The notes under the pieces were generated by a model. The model made no database searches, was not told where the DNA came from, and saw only the letters and a list, made by a program, of their open reading frames with translations. 64,000 nucleotides of DNA from Streptomyces sp. CB02009 (lineage in GTDB: Bacteria; Actinomycetota; Actinomycetes; Streptomycetales; Streptomycetaceae), in contig NZ_LIVV01000002.1 in assembly GCF_001905825.1 (NCBI RefSeq), positions 748,441-812,440 of the forward strand, read 5' to 3'. This document shows, piece by piece, positions 8,060-17,113 of this stretch. How positions within the stretch are numbered: the first letter of the stretch is position 1; the number at the start of each line of letters is the position of its first letter. A program made the translations under genes and the position numbers.

Positions 8060-10863
8060 GTCGGGCCGTCCTCGGTGCGGTGGCGGTAGGTGAAGGTCTC
8101 CACGGCCAGTTCGGCCACGTGCCGGCCCTGCGGGGATGCCAGATGCAGCGCGTCCTCGGCCGGCAGCATCTCGCGCAGCGCGACCCCGGCGCCCGGCTCC
8201 TGGTCCACCAGGGCGTCGAATGAGGTCAGAGACAGCGGACTCGCGAAGTCCACGTACACGGGCTTGGCCCCCAGGGCCCTGCGGCCCTCGCGCAGCACCG
8301 TGGCGAAGACCTGGTCGGGCAGGCCGTGCCGGCGCTGCCAGCGCCGCCACTCCAGGTACCACGACGCCTGGTCCGCGCCGGGGCGGCGGACCGGCAGCAC
8401 CGCGGCGTCCGCCGTCCAGCCGCGACGGCTCAGCACGATGTCGCCGTGCACTACCCGCGGCCTGCGCGTGACGCCGTCGACGGCCGCACCCTCGGGAACA
8501 CCGCCCCAGACGTCGGTCGGGGTCATGGAGCTCGGCGAGAGCAGCAGTAGGGTGCGGGGGATCTCCGGCAGGGCCACCGGCACCAGGTACCCGAGGTAGA
8601 CCGGTACGACCTCGCGGTCGAGCCGGCGCGAGCGCAGGACGAGACGGTCGGTCCGCACGTCGTGCTCCAGCGACAGGTCGTCCAGGGCGAGTCGGGCGTC
8701 CTCCGGAACCGTGGACGTCTCGCCGGGGCACACGATCTGGTAGTCCGTCAGCCTGCCGTGCAGATTGAGGTTGCTGGTGACGGGCCCGCCGGTCAGCTCG
8801 GCGAACACCGCCCCCCTCGGCCCGCGGTCGCGCAGCTCGGTGCGCAACCGCTCCGAGAGCCCGGTCCCATCGGACGGCCCGGCCGCCGTCACCCCGTCGA
8901 AGGCGTGGGTGAAACGGCTGAAGGGGAAGGCGAGTCCGCCGTACGAGCGATTGAGGACCACGCGGGGACGCGCCTCGCCGCCCGGACCGGGCTGGGCCAC
9001 CTGGAGGTGATGGCTCTGGGGCACGAAGTCGTCGACCAGGGACTCCAGTTCACCCGCCACGGCGGCGAGCAGAGCTTCGGGGAGCCGTAGTTCGTCCTCC
9101 GCGCCGCTCCGCTCCCACGACTCCCACAACTCCCGCATCCCCGCGGCGAAGTGGCGGCGGGCGTCGTCGAGGGCGCGCAGTGCGGGCTGCCCGAGCCAGT
9201 TCTCCTCGGGGACGTACTCACCGTTCCCGTCGAACGGCGTGCGCTTCGCGGCGAACGAGACGTACTGGTCGAAGAAGTCCTCGTGGAAGTCGTGCACCAG
9301 GCCGAGCAGGTCGTCGCAGCGGCCGCCGCGCCCGTAGCGTGCCAGGAAGAAGCCGTGCAGCGTGATGCGGTGGGGCAGCGTGAGGTCGAACATCGGCAGG
9401 ACCCCCTCGACCGCCCGCAGCGCCCGCCCCGTCGCACCCGCCAGAAGTCCCGTGCCGCACGGCAGGTCGGCGCCCGCGTCGACGTCCTCGTAGAGCAGGG
9501 TGCGCGGCAGGGTGGGCTCCTCCGCCCCCAGCTGCCGCTGCACGTCGAGGAGTTGTTCGCGAAGGGTGCGCAGGAGCGCGCGCCGCTCGGCGAGACCGGC
9601 GGCCGGGTACGCGGCGAGGCAGGCGGCCGGGCCGCCGAGGGAGTCGGCCACCGCGTCGGCCCACGGGACGGCCGGCTCGCGCAGGGCGAGCCGGAAGGAC
9701 CGCAGCGGGTCGGGGCTGTGCACATCGGTGCGCAGGCTGGGGACGTGGACCATGCCGAGCTGGAGGAGCGCGTCGGCGTACCGCTCGCACTCGGCGGGTT
9801 CGGCACCGTGCTCCGTCCCGAGCCAGTCGACCAGGTCGCGGTGGCGCAGCCCCGCACGCCCGTCGAGGAACGCGAGCAGTCGCTCCAGGGTCCCGCTGCC
9901 CCGGAGGTAGAACAGCCGGTCGCGGACGGAGTCGAAGGTGACGGACGCGTCGTCGTCGCCGCTCGTCACCCACTGCCGCACGTAGCGGATCCGGTCCTCG
10001 TCGCGGCCCCAGCCCGGGGACAGGGCGACCGGGAGGTCCTGGCGGCGCACGGGGTCGGCGAGGATCAGCTCGGCGAGCCGCCCCAGGGCGACCACGTTGA
10101 GCCGTACGTGACCGGTCCAGGCCTCGGGCCCGTCGACGCGCAGGTCGGCGCCCTCGCTCGCCCCGGTGTCGAAGACCCCGGTGGCGACCGGGGTGAGCGT
10201 GCTGAACGGACTGGTCTTGCACGCCGTGCGGTAGAGGTACGCGAGGGCCGACCGCTCGACCTTGCGCATCCGCTTCCCCGGCTCGGCCCCGGTGTCACCC
10301 AGGTAGGCGTCGAGCCGGCCGTCGAGGACCGGTGAGGCCAGGAGCAGGCCCCGGCGCAGCGGCTCCAGGGCGAGCGCGGCCCGCAACTCGGCTCGTGCGG
10401 TGCGGAGTTCCTCCGCGAGGAGGGCCGGTCCCGCGCCGAGGAGCGCGCCGTGCGCGACGCGGTCGTCCAGCCAGGCGGAGACCCGCGCGCCGGTCGGCCC
10501 GTCGAGTCCGGTCACGAGTCGTACGGCCGCCGCCGGGTCGGCGGGCAGCCGGTTGTTGAAGAGCCGGCGGCGCAGGGCGAGGAGGGCCCGGCGGGCGTCG
10601 TCGCCGACGGCGTCGGCCGCCTCGACCAGGGCGTGGAGCTCCTCGCTCAGGGCGGCGCCGCCATCGGCGAGGCGTTCCTCGCGGGTCAGGACCTCGTCGG
10701 CCCAGTCACGGGTCCGCGGGCAACGCAGCCCGTGCACGGTCTCCACGGGCAGCCCGGCGGCGCGGAGCAGGAAACGCCGGCCCACCTCCCACGAGACCGG
10801 ACGCGGAACCATGGTGTCGGTGTCGGTGTCGGTGCCTGTGCCTGTGCCTGTCAGCAGTGTCAT
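8047..10863 (-). CDS. Lantibiotic dehydratase N-terminal (glutamylation) protein
   Basis: 938 residues. It carries the LanB glutamylation-domain landmarks KTSPFSTLTPVATG, RSYGGLAFPFSRF, PVTSNLNLHGRL and the terminal KPVYVDFASPLSLTSFDAL; the SpaB_C elimination domain is absent and encoded downstream. The family transfers glutamate from Glu-tRNA to Ser/Thr side chains. The ATG at 10863 has a GAGGGGGAG site upstream; a Met at 10812 is an alternative that would skip the repetitive TGTGTDTDTD start. The gene begins 12 bp after the dehydrogenase stop and is part of the single operon. It is fully intact. Confidence 0.92.
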   Translation of the reverse strand: MTLLTGTGTGTDTDTDTMVPRPVSWEVGRRFLLRAAGLPVETVHGLRCPRTRDWADEVLTREERLADGGAALSEELHALVEAADAVGDDARRALLALRRRLFNNRLPADPAAAVRLVTGLDGPTGARVSAWLDDRVAHGALLGAGPALLAEELRTARAELRAALALEPLRRGLLLASPVLDGRLDAYLGDTGAEPGKRMRKVERSALAYLYRTACKTSPFSTLTPVATGVFDTGASEGADLRVDGPEAWTGHVRLNVVALGRLAELILADPVRRQDLPVALSPGWGRDEDRIRYVRQWVTSGDDDASVTFDSVRDRLFYLRGSGTLERLLAFLDGRAGLRHRDLVDWLGTEHGAEPAECERYADALLQLGMVHVPSLRTDVHSPDPLRSFRLALREPAVPWADAVADSLGGPAACLAAYPAAGLAERRALLRTLREQLLDVQRQLGAEEPTLPRTLLYEDVDAGADLPCGTGLLAGATGRALRAVEGVLPMFDLTLPHRITLHGFFLARYGRGGRCDDLLGLVHDFHEDFFDQYVSFAAKRTPFDGNGEYVPEENWLGQPALRALDDARRHFAAGMRELWESWERSGAEDELRLPEALLAAVAGELESLVDDFVPQSHHLQVAQPGPGGEARPRVVLNRSYGGLAFPFSRFTHAFDGVTAAGPSDGTGLSERLRTELRDRGPRGAVFAELTGGPVTSNLNLHGRLTDYQIVCPGETSTVPEDARLALDDLSLEHDVRTDRLVLRSRRLDREVVPVYLGYLVPVALPEIPRTLLLLSPSSMTPTDVWGGVPEGAAVDGVTRRPRVVHGDIVLSRRGWTADAAVLPVRRPGADQASWYLEWRRWQRRHGLPDQVFATVLREGRRALGAKPVYVDFASPLSLTSFDALVDQEPGAGVALREMLPAEDALHLASPQGRHVAELAVETFTYRHRTEDGPTCRN
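10814..10851. repeat. Hexanucleotide microsatellite in the LanB N-terminus
   Basis: Three GTGTCG units followed by three GTGCCT units. On the coding strand they give alternating Thr and Gly/Asp near residue 5-16. The unit length is a multiple of three, so gain or loss changes tail length without a frameshift. Confidence 0.85.
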
Positions 10864-10875
10864 CGCGGCTCCCCC

Positions 10876-12603
10876 TCAGGCGATCTCGTGACGGAAGTCG
10901 GCTGGTCCGGGCCGCTCGTTGCCGAGCGGCATGATCAGCAGGGGCGCCTCCTCGGTGCCCTCCAGGCCGAGCCGCTCGACGAACGACACGTTGTCGAAGC
11001 CCAGCGCCACTCCCGCGCCGAGCGACAGGGCGGACGCGGCCAGGTAGAACGTCTGGGCCACGGCGCCCGCCGTGCCGACGGCGAGCCGGTAACCGCGGTC
11101 TCCGACCGCGTCCAGGACGGCCTTCGTCCGCACCGTCGGCACGAGGACGACGCCGGCCTGCTCCAGGTTGTAGTTCGCCAGGAAGTAGTTCTCCTGGAGG
11201 AACGCCCCCTGCGCGCCGGGGACGACCAGCGCGAGATCGCCCGCGGCGGGGTCGTAGACGTACGCGCCCGGCGCGATGTCCCGGACGTGGTTGACGAAGG
11301 CGTACAGCCGGACCTGCCGGAGCGCGCCGTCCGGATCGGCCTCCCCGCCCAGGGAGGCCGCCGCGCAGGCCGCGAGGACGGACGACAGCTGGCCGGGCGT
11401 TACGGGCTCTGCCGCGTCGAAGCGGCCGAAGCTGCTGCGCCGGCTCCGCAGGACGCGGCGCACCGGCACATCGGGGAAGGAAGGCGCCGGCAGCGGAACC
11501 CGTGTGCCGCCCGCGGGGACGGGCCGGGCGGCCGCCGGGGCGAGTGCCCCGGGCGCGGGCCGGTCGGCGGCGCCGGCCACGGTCGCCGTGTGCATCGCGA
11601 GCACCGTGGGGAACGCGATGACGGTGCGCGAGCGCTCGACGTCCCGGTGCCGCACCGCCGGGCCGGGGCCGTCGACCCCGCCACGGCCCCCGGCGCCCCG
11701 GGCACGGGCGCGTACCGCCGTGCCGGTTTCCGTGCCCACCGCCGTACGCGGGACAGTGCCGTTGCCGTTGCCGTTGCCGTTGCTGTCACCGTCGGCGTCC
11801 CAGCGCAGGGGCACGACGGCGAACACCCCCTCCTCCTCGCCGACCGTCCCGAGCAGGTCGTTCAGCCGGGGCTCGTCGAACCACAGGACGGGCGCGGTCC
11901 GCAGGCCGCGGGCGGCGGCCCAGACGCGCCAGGTCTGCACGAGGGTCCCGACATCGGTGCAGACCACGTGGTAGCCGAAGCTGTTGTACTTGAAGGCCGT
12001 CTGCCAGTACTTCACGCCGAGGACCAGGTACTGGTCGGTCTCCACGGCCTCGGCGGGGGCGTCAGGACCCAGCGCCGCGCGGACCCGGGCCGTCACGTCG
12101 CCCGTCAGCAGCCGCTGCACGGCGTGCCGCTGGACGTCGTAGTAGTGGACGCCGGGTGTGAGCGGGCCCGAGGGACCCGAAGCCCAGTAGACGCCGACCG
12201 GGTAGAGACCGCCGCCGCCCGCCGTACCGCGGGACCAGTTGGCGTGGGTGTAGAACGGCAGCCCGGACAGGTCGCTGTTGGCCTGGATCCCGAGCCGGCG
12301 GCCGGTCAGCCCGTACGAGTCCTTGAGCATCGCGGACAGCAGGGGCAGCGTGAATCCGCCGGGCGCCCCCGGCGGACCGGCCGGCGCTCCGGCCGTGGGC
12401 CCGCCGCCGGACCCGGGGAGGAGCCCGGCCCACGCGGGCGCGTCGGGCACGTCGTCCCCGTCGGGCAGGGCGTAGGCCTCCGCACCGGGGTAGAACTTCC
12501 CCCTGCGCGGCCCGTCGGGCCAGTCGGGGACGAAGTCGGCGGGTTCCATCGGAACGCGGCCGCGGTGCAGGACGGCGTCGGCGTACTCATGGGCGTACCC
12601 CAT
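10876..12603 (-). CDS. SagB-type azoline dehydrogenase with two nitroreductase-like domains
   Basis: 575 residues from an ATG with a strong AAAGGAGG site. Two nitroreductase-fold halves are present. The first (about 100-290) includes YGLTGRR, NSDLSGLPFYTHANWSRG and GLYPVGVYW; the second (about 380-570) includes RRSSFGRFD, ENYFLANYNLEQAG, GTAGAVAQTFYLAASAL and GLGFDN-like GVALGFDNVSF. This family uses FMN to oxidise azolines to azoles, so the product should contain thiazoles and oxazoles rather than azolines. The halves are joined by a Gly/Asn/Arg-rich low-complexity linker. It is the dehydrogenase of the cluster and needs the two YcaO enzymes and the E1 partner encoded next to it. Confidence 0.88.
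   Translation of the reverse strand: MGYAHEYADAVLHRGRVPMEPADFVPDWPDGPRRGKFYPGAEAYALPDGDDVPDAPAWAGLLPGSGGGPTAGAPAGPPGAPGGFTLPLLSAMLKDSYGLTGRRLGIQANSDLSGLPFYTHANWSRGTAGGGGLYPVGVYWASGPSGPLTPGVHYYDVQRHAVQRLLTGDVTARVRAALGPDAPAEAVETDQYLVLGVKYWQTAFKYNSFGYHVVCTDVGTLVQTWRVWAAARGLRTAPVLWFDEPRLNDLLGTVGEEEGVFAVVPLRWDADGDSNGNGNGNGTVPRTAVGTETGTAVRARARGAGGRGGVDGPGPAVRHRDVERSRTVIAFPTVLAMHTATVAGAADRPAPGALAPAAARPVPAGGTRVPLPAPSFPDVPVRRVLRSRRSSFGRFDAAEPVTPGQLSSVLAACAAASLGGEADPDGALRQVRLYAFVNHVRDIAPGAYVYDPAAGDLALVVPGAQGAFLQENYFLANYNLEQAGVVLVPTVRTKAVLDAVGDRGYRLAVGTAGAVAQTFYLAASALSLGAGVALGFDNVSFVERLGLEGTEEAPLLIMPLGNERPGPADFRHEIA
11758..11784. repeat. Hexanucleotide repeat in the dehydrogenase linker
   Basis: Repeated GTTGCC units, giving NGNGNGNG on the coding strand inside the linker between the two nitroreductase halves. 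It preserves the frame. Confidence 0.8.
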
Positions 12604-12644
12604 GGGGGAGGCCTCCTTTCGGACGGCGTGCGGGACGGGCGCCG

Positions 12645-14714
12645 CTACGGGAAGGGGTGGGGCGCGGGGTGGAGCCCGGCGGCGCCCAGGGCCGCGCGCA
12701 TCCGGGGCATGTGGCGGGCCCGCTGCCGGGACCAGCCGAAGTCGATGGGCAGGAGGCCCGGCACCAGGACCTTGACGGTGTGCAGACCGAGCGCGCGCTG
12801 CTCCGGCAGGGTCTGGTCGACCACGACCACGTCGAAGCCGGCGGCCGTCACCGCGCCCACGGCACGCAGCAGGTCCTCGCGCAGGTCCGTGGAGAAGGCG
12901 GCGCCCTCGGCGTCCGGCCACGCGAGGTCGGCGACCGCGAGGAGCGGCCGGCGGTCCCGCTGCCGCAACAGGAAGTCGGCGTGCCGCCCCATCTCCGGGA
13001 CGCCGTAGACCAGCGGGTGGTCGTGGAGCGTCGTGACCCGGTCGAAGTCGGCGGCCATCGCCCGCAGCCGGGCCTCGTCGCGCCGGGTCCGCCCGACGAG
13101 GTTGACGGAGTCGGTGGCGATCTCGCAGAGGGCCGAGTCCAGCGCCGACTCGGGGTCGAGTCCCGCGCCCGCGCCGAAGCACATGCGGCCCACGCCCCCG
13201 TCGAACCGCTCGGCGCACGCGGTGACCACCGGGACCGGGAGGTCGGCCCGGGTGTCGAAGAAGCGCGCCCGGTAGCCGTACATCGCCAGCCGGTCGACCA
13301 TGTGCCGGGTGCTCGCCCGGGTGCTGGTCGACGGATCGATCTCGCGCAGCGGCACCTGTGCGTACCAGGCGCGCAGGAACGCGTCCCGCTCGACGACCTC
13401 CATCAGGCCGAAGTAGACGGCCTCCTCCGTACTGCCGCCGGACGCGCACCCGTTGGAGCTCTCCTGCACGAACCGGTTCTCCAGGCCCGGCGCGTGGTAG
13501 TACGCCAGGATCTCCGGCACCGCCCGCGGCGCCGCGTCGCGCAGCGACCACCCCCACACCCAGGGGATCTTCCGGTCCGGGGCGAAGGGCCGCACCCGGG
13601 GGTTGTCGCGGTGGAACGCGGCCGCGTACAGCCCGGTCTCGCGCGGGTCCACGGCCACCGGTCCGAGGGCGTCGAGCGACGCCCGGAGGTGGGCCCGCCG
13701 GGTCCGGGCGCGCATCCCCGCGTAGCGTTCGAGGCCTTCGAGCACCCCGATGCGCTGGCTCACCGCGTAGCTGTCGGCGTGGCCGCCCCAGAACGTCTCG
13801 CTCAGGTACTCCCCGGAGCGGGACGAGAAGCAGCCGACGGTGGCCGAGGTGGTGGTGGAGGCGACGTCGCAGACGACGGACGGGCCGATCGCGCCCCAGT
13901 GGGGGTTGGCGAACGCGTCCACGGGCAGCCGGTGGTCCTCGATCCGGCGGACCCGGAAGGCCCCCGGCCGGTACGTGGGCGCCGGACGCAGCGTCAGCGC
14001 CGCGTTCTCGGCGGTGTCCTCCTCGGGCGTCCCGCAGGAGGGGCACTCGGGGTCGGGCACGAGCGGATGGCTCCGCACGGTCAGGCTGTCGAGGTCGACC
14101 AACTGGACACGGGGGTACGGTCCTGGCGCGGGCCGCTGCTCCGCGAGCCCCGCGATCAGGGCTGCGACGGCGGCGGCGGCGAAGGGGACGCCGTACGGCC
14201 AGTCGCCCGCGGACCGGGTCTCCGAGCCGAGTTCGAGTCCCTCGCGCAGGGGCACGGACCGCACTCCCTGCCAGCGGCGCCGGAGACAGGTCGCGCAGCC
14301 GGCGCGGTCCGTGCGGGCGGTTCCCCCGGGTGCCGCGGGCCACGGGCCGACGATGACCTGACGCCCGTAGAGGTGCACGGGGAGCGGGTGGGCGGCGGCG
14401 GAGTTGCGGAGGGGCCCCTGGTCGTCGGGGGTGTCCCGGTACGTGTTCCGGTACGCGTCCCGTACGCCGAGCGGGGCGACCGTCAGATCCGGCACGGGCC
14501 CGTCCGGAACGGGGCCGATCTCGTCGAGCGCCGCGCGCAGGGCGACGGCGAACCGGGACGACGATCCGGCGCGGGCTCCCGTACCGGGGACGCCGGAGGA
14601 ACCCGAGCCGTCGGAGGCGCCGGAGGCGCCGGAGGCGACAGAGGGGCCGGAGGTGTCGGCGTGCGGCGGGCCTGCGGTCCGGCCCTGCGGCGGTGCCACG
14701 GTCTCAGCTCGCAT
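12645..14714 (-). CDS. YcaO cyclodehydratase, copy 2
   Basis: 689 residues from the ATG at 14714, overlapping the E1 gene by 11 bp. A low-complexity Ser/Gly start of about 55 residues is followed by an E1-like half with Cys pairs CATC and CPSC, and then the YcaO domain: EGLERYAG near 323-331 and GGSTEEAVYFGLMEVVERD near 425-447, with all the conserved glutamates. The tail again ends PHPFP. Its architecture matches copy 1 at 2036-4018 closely (both have DLPVPVVTA, VVVDQT and LVPGLLPIDFGW). It should form azolines on the precursor; two intact paralogues suggest divided specificity, for example Cys versus Ser/Thr or different core regions, but that is inference. Confidence 0.9.
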   Translation of the reverse strand: MRAETVAPPQGRTAGPPHADTSGPSVASGASGASDGSGSSGVPGTGARAGSSSRFAVALRAALDEIGPVPDGPVPDLTVAPLGVRDAYRNTYRDTPDDQGPLRNSAAAHPLPVHLYGRQVIVGPWPAAPGGTARTDRAGCATCLRRRWQGVRSVPLREGLELGSETRSAGDWPYGVPFAAAAVAALIAGLAEQRPAPGPYPRVQLVDLDSLTVRSHPLVPDPECPSCGTPEEDTAENAALTLRPAPTYRPGAFRVRRIEDHRLPVDAFANPHWGAIGPSVVCDVASTTTSATVGCFSSRSGEYLSETFWGGHADSYAVSQRIGVLEGLERYAGMRARTRRAHLRASLDALGPVAVDPRETGLYAAAFHRDNPRVRPFAPDRKIPWVWGWSLRDAAPRAVPEILAYYHAPGLENRFVQESSNGCASGGSTEEAVYFGLMEVVERDAFLRAWYAQVPLREIDPSTSTRASTRHMVDRLAMYGYRARFFDTRADLPVPVVTACAERFDGGVGRMCFGAGAGLDPESALDSALCEIATDSVNLVGRTRRDEARLRAMAADFDRVTTLHDHPLVYGVPEMGRHADFLLRQRDRRPLLAVADLAWPDAEGAAFSTDLREDLLRAVGAVTAAGFDVVVVDQTLPEQRALGLHTVKVLVPGLLPIDFGWSRQRARHMPRMRAALGAAGLHPAPHPFP

Positions 14715-16959
14715 CGGCGGCCGCCCGGGTGAGCAGGACACGCACGGTGTGGATGCCCGCCGTCGGCAGGTCGGTGGCGTGGGTGGGGACGACGAAGGCG
14801 TCCCGACCCGTGGCGGCGAGGCGTTCCAGGACGTGCGGCCAGTCCACGGGATCGCCCGGCGCCCGCGCGGACCCGTCGCCGGTGACCGGCACGAGGGCCA
14901 CGGCCAGGTCCCGCAGCAGCGGGTCGCCCGGGTCCGTGTCCCGCCCCTCCGCGGCCAGCTGGACTTCCCCCAGGAGGTCCCGTACCGCGTCGACGGCGGC
15001 CGCGGCCAGGTCCAGGGCGGCGCCGACGGCCCAGCGGCCGGGGTCCGGTTCACCGGTCGCCGTCCTCGCCAGGACGACCGAGGCGCCGGAGCGGTCCCGC
15101 TCGCCGAGGTCGAGCAGCTCGACCGTGAGGCCGAGCAGCGCGGCCGACCGGAGGAGGAACGTCGTCTCCGGGTCCGTGCCGAAGACCTCGGGCGCGATCC
15201 GGGTGGTGTCACCGGAGCCCGTCACGGCCCGGCGCAGGGCGTCGTGGGCGAGGGCCGAGAGCAGTCCCGCGGCCGCCGCCTCCGGGAGGTCCGACCCGGC
15301 TCCGGCTCCCGCCCTGGTCGGTTCGAAGCGGCGGTCGGCGTTGTCCGGGCCGAAGGGGCGCACGGCGCCGACGGGCACCCGTACGAGCTCCTTGGTGAGC
15401 AGCGAGGCGGCCGGGGTCCAGCGTGTCGCACCGCCCGAGCCGCCCGTGCCCGACGCGAGGGTCAGGGTGTCGGGGGCGACCGGCGGAAGGGCGTCCAGCG
15501 GCTCCGTGGAGACCGGGGCGGGAACCACGTGCTCGGCGTAGACCACCGCCGCCGCGTCGAGCGCCCGCAGCCGGGCACCGGCCGTGTGGTGCACGTCGAA
15601 GGCGGTGATCGTACGGGTGCCCCGCGCGCCCAGGCCGAGGACCACCGAGCCCACCTTGAGGGGCGTCTGCGTCAGCGGCTCGTCGGCGTACGCGGTGAAG
15701 ACCCCCGTGAAGGGCCGGACGAGCGACGAGCGCCGCTCCAGCTCGGCGAGCGGTCCCTGGGCGGCGTCGTCGTCGGGGGCGGTCGCGACCGTCGGCAGGA
15801 ACGCGGGACGCGCCGGTGCCGACGTCACGTCGACCGGCTCGGGCAGGCCCGCGGCGGACGAGCAGAACGGACAGTGCGGGTGGGCGAGCAGCGGCTCCGA
15901 CGCGACATCGAGGCTGGCCATGGACTGGACGAGCACCCGCTCCCGGGTCTCGGCCGGCAGGGCCCCGGTGACCAGCCGGAACACCTCGTACCCGAGCAGG
16001 TTCCCGAGCATCGCCGCGAGCGGCCCGGTCGGCAGGGCGCCCGGCGTGCCGGTGCCGAGGGCGAGACCGCTCCACAGCTCGGCGGCATCCGAGGCGGCGG
16101 AACCGCCGGCCGCGCCGAGCCGCAGCGCGGCGCAGGACCAGCAGGAAGCCGAGTCCGCCGTCGTCGCGGGGCCGACGACGGCCGAGCCGCCGAACGTCCA
16201 GGCGGGCAGCAGCGTACGGCCCCGCGGCACACCCTCCCGCAGCAGCGGCAGCACCAGACCCGGCACGTCGGACCCGGCGGCGGCCACCACCACGTCGTAC
16301 CCCTCGTACGGCGACCAGGCCTTCCCGCCGTCGGCCGCGCCCCGCCCCGGCAGCAGGGGCAGTTCGACGGGACAGCCCTCGGCGGCGAGGGCTGCGGCCT
16401 CCGTGCGGACGGCCGCGAACTCCTCCGGCGTCACACCGGCGGTCCCCTCGGCGAGGGAGCGTTCGACGCCGACGGCGGCGCAGCCGTTCCGGACGAGGGA
16501 GAGCACGCACCAGCGGGCCACCGGACCGTCGCCGAGGACCGCGACCCGGGTCTCCCGGAACCGCGCGAAGCGGCCCGCGGCGTCGTCGGCGTAGTGGTCG
16601 ATGTACGCGATCTGCGGGGCGAAGCGGGCCGCCGCCTCCGGGGAGGGCACGGGCTCGGCGGCCGTCTCCTCCGGCGCCGGCACGGGGCGGGCGAAGCCGC
16701 GCCCGTAGAGCGCCTGCACCAGCTCACCCACCATGGCCTTCTGCGTGTCGCCGAACCCCGCGCAGATCTCCTCGACCGCTCGGCTGCCGTCCAGATACGG
16801 CATGAGGAGCGTGGCGAAGCGGTAGCCGGACTTGGCGGTGAGCTGGAACCCGCCGTCGGCGTTGTGGAAGATCACGCCGTTGGGGGTCTGGGTGAACAGG
16901 ACATCGCGACGGACTCGGGGCCGGGTTCCGGCGATCTCCGCGTACGACGTAAGGGTCAT
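14704..16959 (-). CDS. Ocin-ThiF-like E1 partner protein with degenerate YcaO-like C-terminus
   Basis: 751 residues. Residues about 15-95 (DVLFTQTPNGVIFHNADGG, YLDGSRAVEEI, LYGRGFARP) form a PqqD-like leader-binding domain. A Rossmann-type E1-like domain follows (RVAVLGDGPVARW, then Cys pairs CWSC and CPFC). From about residue 415 the chain follows the YcaO order (LVRPFTGVFTAY, RLRALDAAAVVYAEH, DLPEAAAAGLLSALAHDAL), but the glutamate positions seen in the two neighbouring YcaO enzymes are replaced, so it looks catalytically dead. It should present the precursor to the YcaO enzymes. It is the first gene of the operon, so its 154-bp upstream region holds the main promoter. Confidence 0.85.
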   Translation of the reverse strand: MTLTSYAEIAGTRPRVRRDVLFTQTPNGVIFHNADGGFQLTAKSGYRFATLLMPYLDGSRAVEEICAGFGDTQKAMVGELVQALYGRGFARPVPAPEETAAEPVPSPEAAARFAPQIAYIDHYADDAAGRFARFRETRVAVLGDGPVARWCVLSLVRNGCAAVGVERSLAEGTAGVTPEEFAAVRTEAAALAAEGCPVELPLLPGRGAADGGKAWSPYEGYDVVVAAAGSDVPGLVLPLLREGVPRGRTLLPAWTFGGSAVVGPATTADSASCWSCAALRLGAAGGSAASDAAELWSGLALGTGTPGALPTGPLAAMLGNLLGYEVFRLVTGALPAETRERVLVQSMASLDVASEPLLAHPHCPFCSSAAGLPEPVDVTSAPARPAFLPTVATAPDDDAAQGPLAELERRSSLVRPFTGVFTAYADEPLTQTPLKVGSVVLGLGARGTRTITAFDVHHTAGARLRALDAAAVVYAEHVVPAPVSTEPLDALPPVAPDTLTLASGTGGSGGATRWTPAASLLTKELVRVPVGAVRPFGPDNADRRFEPTRAGAGAGSDLPEAAAAGLLSALAHDALRRAVTGSGDTTRIAPEVFGTDPETTFLLRSAALLGLTVELLDLGERDRSGASVVLARTATGEPDPGRWAVGAALDLAAAAVDAVRDLLGEVQLAAEGRDTDPGDPLLRDLAVALVPVTGDGSARAPGDPVDWPHVLERLAATGRDAFVVPTHATDLPTAGIHTVRVLLTRAAADAS

Positions 16960-17053
16960 GCGTGCGTCACACCTCTCGTTGCGGGGTGGCGAGATGGAGC
17001 CCGGGGTGGTGGGCCGACTGCTGTGCGGGGTGCGGGGTGCGGGGCGGGCCAGG

Positions 17054-17087
17054 TCGGGTTTCGGGTCGGGTCGTGCCGGCTCGGTGC
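17054..17087. promoter_or_regulatory. TCGGGT repeats ahead of the biosynthetic operon
   Basis: The region 16960-17113 has no gene. It contains TCGGGT at 17054, 17061 and 17066 and related TCGTGC/TCGGTG blocks to 17087, about 95-130 bp before the E1 start. SARP regulators bind spaced direct heptamers near the -35 position, so this is a candidate target of the adjacent SARP. The spacing is not a clean 11 bp, so the call is weak. Confidence 0.3.
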
Positions 17088-17113
17088 GGCGAACGGGGGA
17101 GGAGTGCCCGCCG

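Noticed and set aside
10814..10851. CRISPR-like or iteron interpretation of the hexanucleotide tract
   Set aside because: Units are only 6 bp without spacers and lie in coding sequence; it is a microsatellite.
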